From: Nocardioides sp. Root140
Lineage (GTDB): Bacteria > Actinomycetota > Actinomycetes > Propionibacteriales > Nocardioidaceae
Direction: 5' to 3'
NCBI RefSeq assembly: GCF_001426745.1
Contig: NZ_LMFI01000010.1
Span: 1,656,811-1,720,810 of the forward strand
Length of the DNA: 64,000 bases
A program made the translations under genes and the position numbers. A model generated the notes under the pieces. The model saw only the letters and a list, made by a program, of their open reading frames with translations, made no database searches and was not told the origin of the DNA. Positions 42,542 through 50,847 of this stretch are shown here, one piece after another; the stretch's first letter is position 1; each line of letters opens with the position of its first letter.

Positions 42542-43666
42542 ATGGTCCTTCTTGATGGTGCTGGCAGCTCGACACGACTCCGTGACCGACTGGTCAGGGT
42601 CGTGGAGGCAGCGACCACGCCGCTGCTGCCGGCCGACTACCTCGACCTGTTCGCCCCCTTGCGCAGTGGGGCGGACCTCCGGGGCCGCATCGTCTCGGTG
42701 CACCCGGAGACCGCGGATGCCGCGACGATCGTGATCCGCCCCGGGGCGGACTGGGCAGGCCACGTGCCCGGCCAGTACCTCCGGATCGGCATCGACGTCG
42801 ACGGCGTCCGTGAATGGCGCGCCTACTCGCTGACCCACGGCCCGCGCGCCGACGGCAACATCTCGATCACCGTCAAGGCCGTCCCCGACGGCAAGGTCAG
42901 CAACCACCTCGTCCACCGCGCCGAGGCTGGCACGCTGGTCCACCTCGAGCAGGCGACCGGCGACTTCGTGCTCGCGTCGAAGCCGGGCAAGCTGCTCTTC
43001 GTCACCGCCGGCTCCGGGGTCACCCCGGTCGTCGGCATGCTGCGCAACCTCTTCCCGGCCACGGACTCCGGCGTCCTGCGGCTCGACCGCAGCAAGGCGC
43101 TCGACATCACGGTCGTCCACGTTGCCCCGAGCCGCCCCGAGTCGATCTTCATCGACAACCTGCACGAGCTGCACGAGGCCGGCGCGATCAACCTGGTCGA
43201 CCGGTACGACGACGTGCACGGCGTGCTCGACATCGACACGCTCTCCGAGCTCGTCCCCGACCTGGCCGAGCGTACGACGTACGCCTGTGGCCCCGGTGGT
43301 CTTCTCGACGCGCTCGCGAAGCACCACGAGGCCGCCGGGCTCGAGCTGTTCACCGAGCAGTTCCGCCCGGTCGTCATCGCCGCGGGCGAGGGGGGCACGG
43401 TCACCTTGGAGAAGTCGGGCGTGAGCCTCGACCTCGACGGTGCGACCACGATCCTCGACGCGGCCGAGCAGGCCGGCGTCCTGATGCCCAGCGGTTGCCG
43501 CATGGGCATCTGCATGGGCTGCGTGCTGCCGATGCGTGAAGGCGCCGTCCGCGACCTGCGCAACGGCGCGATCACCACCGCCACCCCGGGCGAGACCGAC
43601 AACGGCGGCGTACCGATCCAGACCTGCATCAGCGCGGCCGCCGGGCCGTGCCACATCGACCACTGA
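42542..43666 (+). CDS. Ferredoxin reductase for acyl-CoA desaturase (Rv3230c-like)
   Basis: A 374-residue protein. A FAD/NAD(P) ferredoxin-reductase module comes first (WRAYSLTHGP for FAD; LLFVTAGSGVTPVVGMLRNL for the nicotinamide part), then a plant-type [2Fe-2S] domain with Cys319, Cys324, Cys327 and Cys362. It passes electrons from NADPH to a diiron desaturase. The next gene is such a desaturase, the same pairing as Rv3230c-DesA3 in M. tuberculosis. The ATG at 42542 has no close RBS, so the start is less certain. Confidence 0.88.
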   Translation: MVLLDGAGSSTRLRDRLVRVVEAATTPLLPADYLDLFAPLRSGADLRGRIVSVHPETADAATIVIRPGADWAGHVPGQYLRIGIDVDGVREWRAYSLTHGPRADGNISITVKAVPDGKVSNHLVHRAEAGTLVHLEQATGDFVLASKPGKLLFVTAGSGVTPVVGMLRNLFPATDSGVLRLDRSKALDITVVHVAPSRPESIFIDNLHELHEAGAINLVDRYDDVHGVLDIDTLSELVPDLAERTTYACGPGGLLDALAKHHEAAGLELFTEQFRPVVIAAGEGGTVTLEKSGVSLDLDGATTILDAAEQAGVLMPSGCRMGICMGCVLPMREGAVRDLRNGAITTATPGETDNGGVPIQTCISAAAGPCHIDH

Positions 43667-43736
43667 CTTCAACTGTCCTCGATCTCGAGACGGTCGCAGA
43701 GCGACCTCCTCGATCAGCGGAGAAGGAGACATCACC

Positions 43737-44978
43737 ATGACTGTCATCACGAAGAAGGCCGAGAACCCGACGGCGCACCTGACGCCCGAAGACATCGAGC
43801 AGATCGGCATCGAGCTCGACGCGATCCGCCAGGACATCATCGACTCCCGCGGCGCCAGCGACGCCGCCTACATCCGCAAGGTCGTCGACGTGCAGCGCAA
43901 GCTCGAGCTCGGCTCGCGTGCGGTGCTGCTGGCCAGCATCTTCCCGCCCGCCTGGATCGCGGGCACGGTCGGCCTGAGCGTCGCCAAGATCCTCGAGAAC
44001 ATGGAGATCGGGCACAACGTCATGCACGGCCAGTGGGACTGGATGCGTGACCCGAAGATCCACTCGACCACGTGGGAGTGGGACAACGCCTCCACCGCGG
44101 AGGGCTGGAAGCACTCGCACAACCAGGTGCACCACACCTACACGAACATCGTCGGCAAGGACAACGACCTCGGCTACGGCATCATGCGGGTCGACGAGGA
44201 CCAGCGCTGGTCGCCGTTCCTGCTCGGCCAGCCGGTGTGGAACTTCATCAACGCCTGCTTCTTCGAGTACGGCATCGCGGCGTACGACCTCGAGCTCGGC
44301 AAGAACCTGCGCATTCCCAAGGAGAAGCGCAGCGACGCCTTCAAGCGCAACGCGAAGAACACGCTGAAGAAGATCCGCCGTCAGGCCACCAAGGACTACG
44401 TGGTCCACCCGGCGCTGTCGATCCCGACCGGCTCGTTCCTGCCGACCCTCGCCGCGAACTTCACCGCGAACCTGGTCCGCAACCTGTGGACGCACTCGGT
44501 GATCATGTGCGGCCACTTCCCCGAAGGCGTAGAGACGTTCGAGAAGAAGTCGATCCCCGCCAACGAGACCCGCGGCCAGTGGTACGTCCGCCAGATGCTC
44601 GGTTCGGCCAACATCTCCGGCTCGAAGCCGATGCACCTGATGACCGGCAACCTGAGCTTCCAGATCGAGCACCACCTCTTCCCGGACCTGCCCAGCAACC
44701 GGTACTCCGAGGTCGCGCCCAGGGTGCAGGCGCTCTTCGAGAAGTACGAGCTCAACTACCACTCGGCGTCGCTGCCCCGCCAGGTCGGCAGCGCGTGGCA
44801 CAAGATCGTCCGGCTCTCGCTGCCGAACGGCTGGCTCGAGCAGACCAACGTGAAGAACGCGCCCCAGCAGTTCGCCCTGCTCTACAAGCTCACCACCGGT
44901 GGGCCGAAGGTGCGACGGGCGTACGACGCCGTGCAGCGCCGTGCCGAGAACAAGAAGCTGGCCGAAGCTGCCGCTTGA
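43737..44978 (+). CDS. desA3: Acyl-CoA fatty acid desaturase (DesA3-like)
   Basis: A 413-residue membrane diiron enzyme with the three His boxes: GHNVMHGQWDW, HSHNQVHH and QIEHHLFPDLP. It introduces a cis double bond, probably delta-9, into saturated acyl-CoA, using electrons from the preceding reductase and oxygen. Start supported by AAGGAG 9 bases before the ATG. The gene has a strong intrinsic terminator. Confidence 0.9.
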   Translation: MTVITKKAENPTAHLTPEDIEQIGIELDAIRQDIIDSRGASDAAYIRKVVDVQRKLELGSRAVLLASIFPPAWIAGTVGLSVAKILENMEIGHNVMHGQWDWMRDPKIHSTTWEWDNASTAEGWKHSHNQVHHTYTNIVGKDNDLGYGIMRVDEDQRWSPFLLGQPVWNFINACFFEYGIAAYDLELGKNLRIPKEKRSDAFKRNAKNTLKKIRRQATKDYVVHPALSIPTGSFLPTLAANFTANLVRNLWTHSVIMCGHFPEGVETFEKKSIPANETRGQWYVRQMLGSANISGSKPMHLMTGNLSFQIEHHLFPDLPSNRYSEVAPRVQALFEKYELNYHSASLPRQVGSAWHKIVRLSLPNGWLEQTNVKNAPQQFALLYKLTTGGPKVRRAYDAVQRRAENKKLAEAAA

Positions 44979-44994
44979 TCCATCCTGCCTCAAC

Positions 44995-45030
44995 CCGGAC
45001 CGCCTGTTCTGCAGGCGGTCCGGTTCATTT
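44995..45030 (+). terminator. Intrinsic terminator of the desaturase operon
   Basis: A perfect 12-base-pair stem (CCGGACCGCCTG with CAGGCGGTCCGG), a 5-base TTCTG loop, then TTCATTT. It begins 17 bases after the desaturase stop. Confidence 0.85.
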
Positions 45031-45105
45031 GAGCAGACAGTTCGTCGCTCGACCTTGACCTTCCACGCTCAGCGAACGGCTCAGGGGTCCGAACTGCCTG
45101 TTCAA
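45029..45105. other. Wide inverted repeat in the sigma factor upstream region
   Basis: TTGAGCAGACAGTTCG (45029) and CGAACTGCCTGTTCAA (45090) pair over 16 positions with two mismatches across 45 bases. The gap from 44979 to 45214 holds this, the terminator above and no ORF of its own. It may be a folded leader or a pair of half-sites. Confidence 0.45.
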
Positions 45106-45214
45106 GTGAACGCTGGTTGCCGCCCTCGCCCCTGCGGTCGCAGAATCGTTGGAACTCTTGTCCACCTGCGGACACAAACAGGGCATGGTGACAAGCATCT
45201 TCGGGGGCATCGAC

Positions 45215-45781
45215 ATGGCTGAGCTCAGCGACAATGAGCTGGTCGACGGCTTGCGCAACGGTGAAGGATCCGCGCTCGGCATCCTGTTCGACAGGTACGC
45301 CGACCGCATCTACAACCACTGCTTCCGTCGTACGGCGTCGTGGGATGCCGCACAGGACGCGACCTCCACGGTCTTTCTCGAGGCCTGGCGCGGGCGTGAA
45401 CGCGTGATGTTGCACGACTCGTCGGCGCTGCCGTGGCTCTACGGCATCGCCACCAACGTGTGCCGCAACCTCAATCGCAAGCAACGCCGGCACCTCGCCG
45501 CCGTACGACGTCTGCCCGTCGATGCCGACTCTCCTGACCATGCCGAGGCGGTCATCGGCCGCCTGGACGACGAACGCCGGATGGCTGCACTGCTGACCGC
45601 TCATGAGGGCCTGCCGCGCCGCGACCAGGAGATCTTCTCCCTGGTCGTGTGGTCCGAGCTGACCTACGAGCAGGCAGCGGCGGCACTCGGCATACCCGTC
45701 GGAACCGTGCGCTCGCGTCTCTCGCGGGCGAGGCGGCGGCTCCACGCAGCAGTCTCCGAAGGGGAGAACGACCATGACTGA
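45215..45781 (+). CDS. ECF-family RNA polymerase sigma factor
   Basis: A 188-residue sigma factor with region 2 (LGILFDRYADRIYNHCFRRT, then AQDATSTVFLEAW) and region 4 (LPRRDQEIFSLVVWSELTYE, then IPVGTVRSRLSRARRRL). The ATG at 45215 fits the usual start just before ELSDNELV and has GGGGG about 8 bases upstream; an ATG at 45185 is possible. Its 3' end overlaps the next gene by 8 bases, which suggests a sigma/anti-sigma pair. Confidence 0.88.
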   Translation: MAELSDNELVDGLRNGEGSALGILFDRYADRIYNHCFRRTASWDAAQDATSTVFLEAWRGRERVMLHDSSALPWLYGIATNVCRNLNRKQRRHLAAVRRLPVDADSPDHAEAVIGRLDDERRMAALLTAHEGLPRRDQEIFSLVVWSELTYEQAAAALGIPVGTVRSRLSRARRRLHAAVSEGENDHD

Positions 45782-46652
45782 CCACAACCCGACTGACGAC
45801 CAACTGCCTCCCGAGCGTCCGCTCGACGAGCAGTCGAAGGCGCGCATGCGTGCCGAGCTGACCGAGGCGATCGGCCGCTCCGACGCCGACCGGCCGCGCC
45901 ACGCGTGGCTCGTGCCGACCGTCGCCGCGGCCGCCATGGTCGGCATCGCCGCGTTGGGGGCCGGCCTGTTCCTGAACGGCGACGACGACGGCCGGGACCG
46001 CTCCGGCGAGATCGCGCCCGCAGGGTCCGGCACGGCCAGCGACCCGGACCCGACGGTGAAGGCGCCGGACCCGCCGGCGTCGACGATGCCCGGCCGGGGT
46101 TCGACCACGGCGAAGATCCCCGAGAACGAAATGCGGGTGGAGCCGCCCGTCCCCTGTGCGGACGAGGTCGGCAACCTCCTCTCGGCCGCGCGGCTCGCCG
46201 GCAGCACGACGTACGACGAGGGCACGGCACAGCTGTGGACCGACGGGGCGACCTGGGTGATCTGCGACGACTGGGCTGCCACCTCCGACGGGGGTGTGCC
46301 GACCCTGATCGGCAACCGTTCGACCAACGACGTCTGGTCGAAGCAGACCTACGCGCTCAGCCAGAACTACTCCATGGACGACCACCTGGTGGGGCAGTAC
46401 GTCGCCGGCGGGCCGACGCTGCCCGACGTCGCGTCGATCAGTTACACGTTCCCCGACGGCCACACGCAGGACGCGGTGATCGGCAAGGACATGTGGCTGA
46501 TGACCTACGTGGCCACGAGCGGTCCGTTGGTGGACCAGACGGCCGAGACCGAGCCGGTGCGGGTCCAGGTGACCTTCGACGACGGCACGACCGCCTCGTA
46601 CGACCTGCAATGGGGCCAGGACACCTGTGCCCAGATCAACCACGGTTGCTGA
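45774..46652 (+). CDS. Single-pass membrane protein, putative anti-sigma partner
   Basis: A 292-residue protein: 45 cytoplasmic residues, one membrane span (VPTVAAAAMVGIAALGAGLF), an Asp/Pro/Thr-rich linker, and an extracytoplasmic domain of about 170 residues with paired Cys. Genes placed this way after an ECF sigma factor often encode its membrane-bound antagonist, but neither a zinc-binding HxxxCxxC motif nor a clear anti-sigma domain is visible, so the role is by context only. Overlaps the sigma gene by 8 bases. Confidence 0.7.
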   Translation: MTDHNPTDDQLPPERPLDEQSKARMRAELTEAIGRSDADRPRHAWLVPTVAAAAMVGIAALGAGLFLNGDDDGRDRSGEIAPAGSGTASDPDPTVKAPDPPASTMPGRGSTTAKIPENEMRVEPPVPCADEVGNLLSAARLAGSTTYDEGTAQLWTDGATWVICDDWAATSDGGVPTLIGNRSTNDVWSKQTYALSQNYSMDDHLVGQYVAGGPTLPDVASISYTFPDGHTQDAVIGKDMWLMTYVATSGPLVDQTAETEPVRVQVTFDDGTTASYDLQWGQDTCAQINHGC

Positions 46653-46693
46653 GCGGTCGCGAGTCGACCCTTCTGCCATTGACCTTCCCTAAT

Positions 46694-46706
46694 TGAATAA
46701 CATTCA
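46694..46706. promoter_or_regulatory. Small palindrome TGAAT-AAC-ATTCA before the monooxygenase
   Basis: A 13-base inverted repeat with 5-base arms in an AT-rich patch, ending 14 bases before the GTG. Location suits an operator, or a -10 region inside it. It differs in spacing from the TGAA-N6-TTCA sites at 53 and 55 kb. Confidence 0.45.
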
Positions 46707-46720
46707 GTAGCCTCGGTCGG

Positions 46721-48160
46721 GTGAGCGAACACGTCGACGTCCTCATCATCGGTGCCGGTCTCTCGGGGATCGGCGCCGCCGCCACCCTGGCCACGCGCCA
46801 ACCCGACAAGACCTACCTCGTCCTCGAGCGGCGGCCGTCCAGCGGTGGCACGTGGGACCTCTTCCGCTACCCGGGCGTGCGGTCCGACTCCGACATGTAC
46901 ACGCTCGGCTACAGGTTCAAGCCGTGGCTCGGCGACAAGGCGCTGGCCGACGGCGCCTCGATCCTCGACTACGTCCGCGAGACCGCGCGGGAGTACGGCG
47001 TCGACGAGCGGATCCGCTACGACCAGCACGTCACCTCGGCCGACTGGGACTCCGAGTCGGCGACCTGGCGGGTGGCCGTCGACGAGGGCGACGAGTCGAA
47101 GACCTACACCGCGTCATTCCTCTGGTCGTGCACCGGCTACTACAACTACGACGAGGGCTACACGCCCGAGTTCACGGGCCGCGAGCGCTTCCGTGGCGAG
47201 ATCGTGCACCCGCAGCACTGGCCGGCGGACCTGACGTACGCCGGGAAGAAGGTCGTCGTGATCGGCTCCGGAGCGACCGCGGTGACGCTGGTCCCGGCGA
47301 TGGCGGACGACGCCGCCAAGATCACCATGCTGCAGCGCTCGCCGACGTACATCCTCTCGCTGCCGGCCCGCGACCCGCTCGCGCTCGGACTGCGCAAGGT
47401 GCTGCCCCGGCAGGCGGCGTACAACGTCACCCGGATCAAGAACATCGCCCAGGCCAGTGCGCTCTACAACGTCAGCCAGAAGCAGCCCAGGCTGGTACGC
47501 CGACTGATCCGCCGGCTGAACCAGAAGCAGCTGCCCGAGGGCTATCCGGTCGACGTGCACTTCAAGCCGACGTACGGCCCGTGGGACCAGCGCCTGTGCC
47601 TGGTGCCGAACGGCGACCTGTTCCGTGCGATCCGCCACGGCAAGGCGGAGGTCGTCACCGACACCATCGACACGTTCACCGAGACCGGCCTGCGTCTGGG
47701 CTCGGGTGCGGAGCTCGAGGCCGACATCATCATCACCGCGACCGGCCTCAACCTGCGCCTGTTCGGCGGTGTCGAGGTGACCGTCGACGGCGAGAAGCTC
47801 GACGCGCCCTCGACGATGGCCTACCGCGGGCTGATGCTCAGCGACCTGCCCAACTTCGCCTACACGGTCGGCTACACGAACGCGTCGTGGACGCTCAAGG
47901 CCGACCTGGTCGCCGAGTTCGTCTGCCGGCTGCTCCAACACATGACCGAGGTCGGCGCGCGCACCGTCGTACCCGTGCGCCAGGCGGGTGTCGGGGAAGA
48001 GCCGTTCATGGACTTCGAGGCCGGCTACGTGCTGCGCTCGCTCGACGAGCTGCCCAAGCAGGGCGACGTCGAGCCGTGGAAGCTGAAGCAGAGCTGGTTC
48101 CACGACGTCCGCACGATCCGCAGGACCGACCTCGACGACGGGGTCCTGCAGTTCCGCTGA
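46721..48160 (+). CDS. FAD-dependent Baeyer-Villiger-type monooxygenase (EthA-like)
   Basis: A 479-residue flavoprotein monooxygenase. FAD site VLIIGAGLSGIGAAATLA, the Baeyer-Villiger fingerprint FRGEIVHPQHWP at about residues 157-168, and the NADPH site VVVIGSGATAVTLV are all present. Length and order resemble EthA of M. tuberculosis. It should insert oxygen into ketones or oxidise sulfur or nitrogen. It starts with GTG and appears monocistronic. Confidence 0.9.
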   Translation: MSEHVDVLIIGAGLSGIGAAATLATRQPDKTYLVLERRPSSGGTWDLFRYPGVRSDSDMYTLGYRFKPWLGDKALADGASILDYVRETAREYGVDERIRYDQHVTSADWDSESATWRVAVDEGDESKTYTASFLWSCTGYYNYDEGYTPEFTGRERFRGEIVHPQHWPADLTYAGKKVVVIGSGATAVTLVPAMADDAAKITMLQRSPTYILSLPARDPLALGLRKVLPRQAAYNVTRIKNIAQASALYNVSQKQPRLVRRLIRRLNQKQLPEGYPVDVHFKPTYGPWDQRLCLVPNGDLFRAIRHGKAEVVTDTIDTFTETGLRLGSGAELEADIIITATGLNLRLFGGVEVTVDGEKLDAPSTMAYRGLMLSDLPNFAYTVGYTNASWTLKADLVAEFVCRLLQHMTEVGARTVVPVRQAGVGEEPFMDFEAGYVLRSLDELPKQGDVEPWKLKQSWFHDVRTIRRTDLDDGVLQFR

Positions 48161-48406
48161 CCCTGTGCAGCCGATCAGCCTGAGTCTGATCAACGTTCTG
48201 TCTGATCAACGCTGTGTGACTGGTCACTGGATGCCACCAATGGGGCTTGTGTGCCCTATCCTTGTAAATAGCAACCCGTTGAGTCTTGCCTCGGGTCGCC
48301 GGCGCGCGGAGCCCTCCAGTGGGATTCGCCTTTCATGCGCTGCCTTCCGAACCTCGGGGTTCGTGACTGTTTGGTGAGACACACCAACGGATAGCGACTA
48401 CTTCTC
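48161..48406 (+). promoter_or_regulatory. Long structured leader region before the RhlE-like helicase
   Basis: 246 bases without an ORF. GTCTGATCAACG is repeated at 48184 and 48200 (16-base pitch). A -10-like TATCCT lies at 48257. A perfect 6-bp hairpin with a TCGG tetraloop occupies 48348-48363, and the gene starts at a weak TTG. Long, folded leaders are common for cold-induced helicase genes. No known riboswitch class was recognised. Confidence 0.5.
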
Positions 48407-49930
48407 TTGTCTACTGCTTCAACTGTGCCCTCTTTCGGCGATCTCGGCGTTTCCGCGAATCTCGTGGCCGTGCTCAACGATCTCGGCATCACCGTCCCCA
48501 CTCCCATCCAGGCCGCCACGCTTCCTGACTCGCTGGCCGGCCGCGACGTCCTCGGCCGTGGCCGCACCGGCTCCGGCAAGACGTTCGCGTTCGCGCTGCC
48601 GCTGGTGGCGCGCCTCGCCGCGTCCAACCGCAAGCCCCGCACCAAGGCGCCCCGCGCGCTGATCCTGGCCCCCACGCGTGAGCTGGTCGGCCAGATCAAC
48701 GAGTCGCTCAAGCCGCTGGCCAAGGTCTTCGGCCTGTCCACGCAGACCGTCTTCGGTGGTGTCGGCCAGAACCCGCAGGTCCAGGGCCTGCGCAACGGCG
48801 TCGACATCGTGCTGGCCTGCCCGGGTCGCCTCGAGGACCTCATCGCCCAGGGGCACTGCACCCTCGGCGACGTCGAGGTCACCATCCTCGACGAGGCCGA
48901 CCACATGGCCGACCTGGGCTTCCTGCCCGCCGTACGCCGCCTGCTCAAGCAGACGCCGACCAACGGCCAGCGCCTGCTGTTCTCCGCGACGCTCGACAAC
49001 GCGATCGACACGCTGGTCAAGCAGTTCCTGCACAACCCGAAGACCCACCAGGCCGACTCGGCGCAGTCGCCGGTCTCGCAGATGAGCCACCACGTGCTGC
49101 ACCTGAACCGCGAACACCGCGTGCCGGTGCTCGCCGACCTGGCCAGTGCCCCCGGCCGCACGGTGATCTTCACCCGCACCAAGCACGGCGCCAAGGCGCT
49201 GGCCCGTCAGCTCAACAAGAACGGCATCCCGACGGTCGACCTGCACGGCAACCTCAGCCAGAACGCGCGCACCCGCAACATGGATGCGTTCCACGCCGGC
49301 AAGGCCACCACGCTCGTCGCCACCGACGTCGCCGCCCGCGGCATCCACGTCGATGACGTCGCGCTCGTCGTGCACGCGGACCCGCCGGCCGAGCACAAGG
49401 CCTACCTGCACCGCTCCGGCCGTACGGCGCGAGCCGGCGCCGAGGGCACGGTCATCACGTTGATGACCGACGACCAGGTCGGCGACGTGCGCGCGCTGAC
49501 CCGGGCCGCGGGCATCAAGCCGACCACGACCCGCCTCAATGGTGCGGCCCACCCGATCCTCGAGCAGCTCGCCCCCGGTGAGCGCCTGACGCCCGGAGGC
49601 CTGGTCATCGAGTCCGGCGGCAACAACATGGGCTCGGCCGGTTCCGGCTCGGGCTCGGGCGGCAAGTCCGGTGGCGGTCGTCCGCGTCGTTCGCGTGGCG
49701 GTGCCGCCAAGACCAACGGTGGCGCGCGTTCCGGCGGCAACAGCGGCGGCTCCTCGTCGCGCGGCAGCTCCGCGCGCAGCGGTGGTGCCGGTGCCGGCAA
49801 GCCCTCGGGCAACGGCAGCGGCGGCGGCAACCGCAGCCGCTCGCGTGGTCGCAGCGGTGGCGCGTCCGGCGGCGCATCGGCTGGGGGCGGCTCGCACAGC
49901 GCGGCCTCCTTCAGCAGCGGTCGCCGCTGA
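48407..49930 (+). CDS. rhlE: DEAD-box ATP-dependent RNA helicase (RhlE-like)
   Basis: A 507-residue helicase with Q motif (PTPIQAATLP), Walker A RTGSGKT (Arg replaces the usual Ala), PTREL, DEAD in ILDEADHMAD, SAT in LFSATLD, and HRSGRTARAG. The last 110 residues are an extreme low-complexity Gly/Ser/Arg tail of RGG type that likely binds RNA and could drive condensation. It remodels structured RNA, probably during cold or ribosome assembly. The start is TTG; the next in-frame GTG is at 48425. Confidence 0.93.
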   Translation: MSTASTVPSFGDLGVSANLVAVLNDLGITVPTPIQAATLPDSLAGRDVLGRGRTGSGKTFAFALPLVARLAASNRKPRTKAPRALILAPTRELVGQINESLKPLAKVFGLSTQTVFGGVGQNPQVQGLRNGVDIVLACPGRLEDLIAQGHCTLGDVEVTILDEADHMADLGFLPAVRRLLKQTPTNGQRLLFSATLDNAIDTLVKQFLHNPKTHQADSAQSPVSQMSHHVLHLNREHRVPVLADLASAPGRTVIFTRTKHGAKALARQLNKNGIPTVDLHGNLSQNARTRNMDAFHAGKATTLVATDVAARGIHVDDVALVVHADPPAEHKAYLHRSGRTARAGAEGTVITLMTDDQVGDVRALTRAAGIKPTTTRLNGAAHPILEQLAPGERLTPGGLVIESGGNNMGSAGSGSGSGGKSGGGRPRRSRGGAAKTNGGARSGGNSGGSSSRGSSARSGGAGAGKPSGNGSGGGNRSRSRGRSGGASGGASAGGGSHSAASFSSGRR

Positions 49931-49946
49931 CCTCAGACCCTTCACG

Positions 49947-50028
49947 ACGTCCTGCGTCACGGTTGCTTGGTCAACCACGACAACGTCCTGCCGTCACGGT
50001 TGCTCGGGCAACCACGACGCAGGACGTT
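49947..50028. terminator. Duplicated 35-bp element forming a large palindrome after the helicase
   Basis: A 35-36-base element starting ACGTCCTG occurs at 49947 and again at 49983. The second copy with the following GCAGGACGTT makes a hairpin: AACGTCCTGC (49982) with GCAGGACGTT (50019), and inside it GGTTGC with GCAACC around a TCGG loop. It probably terminates the helicase mRNA; the direct duplication suggests slipped replication. Confidence 0.7.
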
Positions 50029-50112
50029 GTTCATTCGGTGTCCCTTGACTCTGAGGGTGACCGTGCTGGACTGGAGTCGACCTACTGACCCAGCGAGAAG
50101 GAGCACGACGCC

Positions 50113-50301
50113 ATGAGCTTCATCGACAAGGCCAAGAACGCAGCCGAAGACGCAATCGGCAAGGTGAAGGAAGCCGTCGGAGACGTCACCGGCAACGACA
50201 GTCTCGAGGCCGACGGCAAGTCCGACCAGGCCGAGGCCAGCGTCAAGGACGCCGGCGAGAAGGCCAAGGACCTCGGCAACGACCTGAAGGACAAGTTCTG
50301 A
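50113..50301 (+). CDS. CsbD family stress protein, copy 1
   Basis: A 62-residue, highly charged Lys/Asp/Ala-rich protein (MSFIDKAKNAAEDAIGKVKE at the start) matching CsbD, a general-stress family of unknown biochemistry first seen under sigma-B control in Bacillus. GAGAAGGAG lies before the ATG. The gene ends at a large palindrome. It is clearly paralogous to the 64-residue protein at 51531. Confidence 0.85.
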   Translation: MSFIDKAKNAAEDAIGKVKEAVGDVTGNDSLEADGKSDQAEASVKDAGEKAKDLGNDLKDKF

Positions 50302-50315
50302 TCCGTTGATCGGAC

Positions 50316-50360
50316 AACGTGTGGGTTCTGACGTACCAGATGAGTCAGAACCCACACGTT
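50316..50360. terminator. Palindromic bidirectional terminator, repeat family copy 2
   Basis: Perfect 17-base arms (AACGTGTGGGTTCTGAC and its reverse complement) with an 11-base loop GTACCAGATGA. It occupies the convergent gap between CsbD copy 1 and the membrane protein gene. Arms and loop match the element at 32186-32224 with few changes. Confidence 0.85.
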
Positions 50361-50370
50361 CTTGCGTTCT

Positions 50371-50772
50371 CTAGGCCGTCAACAGGCCGATGCCCAGGCT
50401 GAGCAGGCCCGCGGCCAGCACGACGGCGCCGACGACGACCATGGCCATGAAACCGTTGGGCTCGGTGCGTCCCTTGCCCATCGAGGCGAAGAAGAACCCG
50501 CCGGGCATCAGCAGTGCCGCGATCGGCACCGCCGCCCGGGAGAGCCAGTCGAAGAAGCCGGTCTGCGTGGTGGCGTCGGCGAGGAGCTGGCAGAGAAGGC
50601 CGAGCAGCAGCAGTACGCCGGCATGCGCGTGGCCGGCCCTGGCGAACTTCTCCTGGAACGGCGTCGCCGGCACCTTGCCGCGCACGATCGCCAGCATGTA
50701 GGCGCCGCCGGTCTCGACGGTGACCAGCGAGAGCAGCAGGATGCCGGCAAGGATGCGGGATTCGTCGGACAT
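50371..50772 (-). CDS. Small four-helix membrane protein, unknown function
   Basis: A 133-residue protein with four hydrophobic segments (ILAGILLLSLVTVETGGAYM; HAGVLLLLGLLCQLLAD; AAVPIAALLMPGGFFFAS; MAMVVVGAVVLAAGLLSLGI) and short loops holding His-Ala-His in the second. AGGAG precedes the ATG at 50772. Divergent from the MerR gene across a perfect operator-like palindrome, so probably under MerR control. No family recognised with confidence. Confidence 0.72.
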   Translation of the reverse strand: MSDESRILAGILLLSLVTVETGGAYMLAIVRGKVPATPFQEKFARAGHAHAGVLLLLGLLCQLLADATTQTGFFDWLSRAAVPIAALLMPGGFFFASMGKGRTEPNGFMAMVVVGAVVLAAGLLSLGIGLLTA

Positions 50773-50800
50773 GGCGACCTCTCCTCGTTTGGATACTGGA

Positions 50801-50819
50801 CTATCCAATAGTTGGATAG
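50801..50819. promoter_or_regulatory. Operator-like palindrome CTATCCAA-TAG-TTGGATAG
   Basis: Perfect 8-base arms around a 3-base centre, in an AT-rich stretch between the divergent membrane protein and MerR genes. A further TGTCCAA half-site follows near 50825. MerR-family proteins bind such dyads, usually between -35 and -10 elements. Confidence 0.72.
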
Positions 50820-50847
50820 GTGGCTGTCCAATGTCAAGATGTTTGCC

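Noticed and set aside
44979..45214. A small RNA gene in the gap before the ECF sigma factor.
   Set aside because: A terminator and a wide inverted repeat are present, but no independent promoter was found; it is better described as a terminator plus leader.
46694..46706. A sixth site of the TGAA-N6-TTCA regulon before the monooxygenase.
   Set aside because: The dyad has different arms and centre (TGAAT-N3-ATTCA, 13 bases), so it does not fit the 14-base motif.
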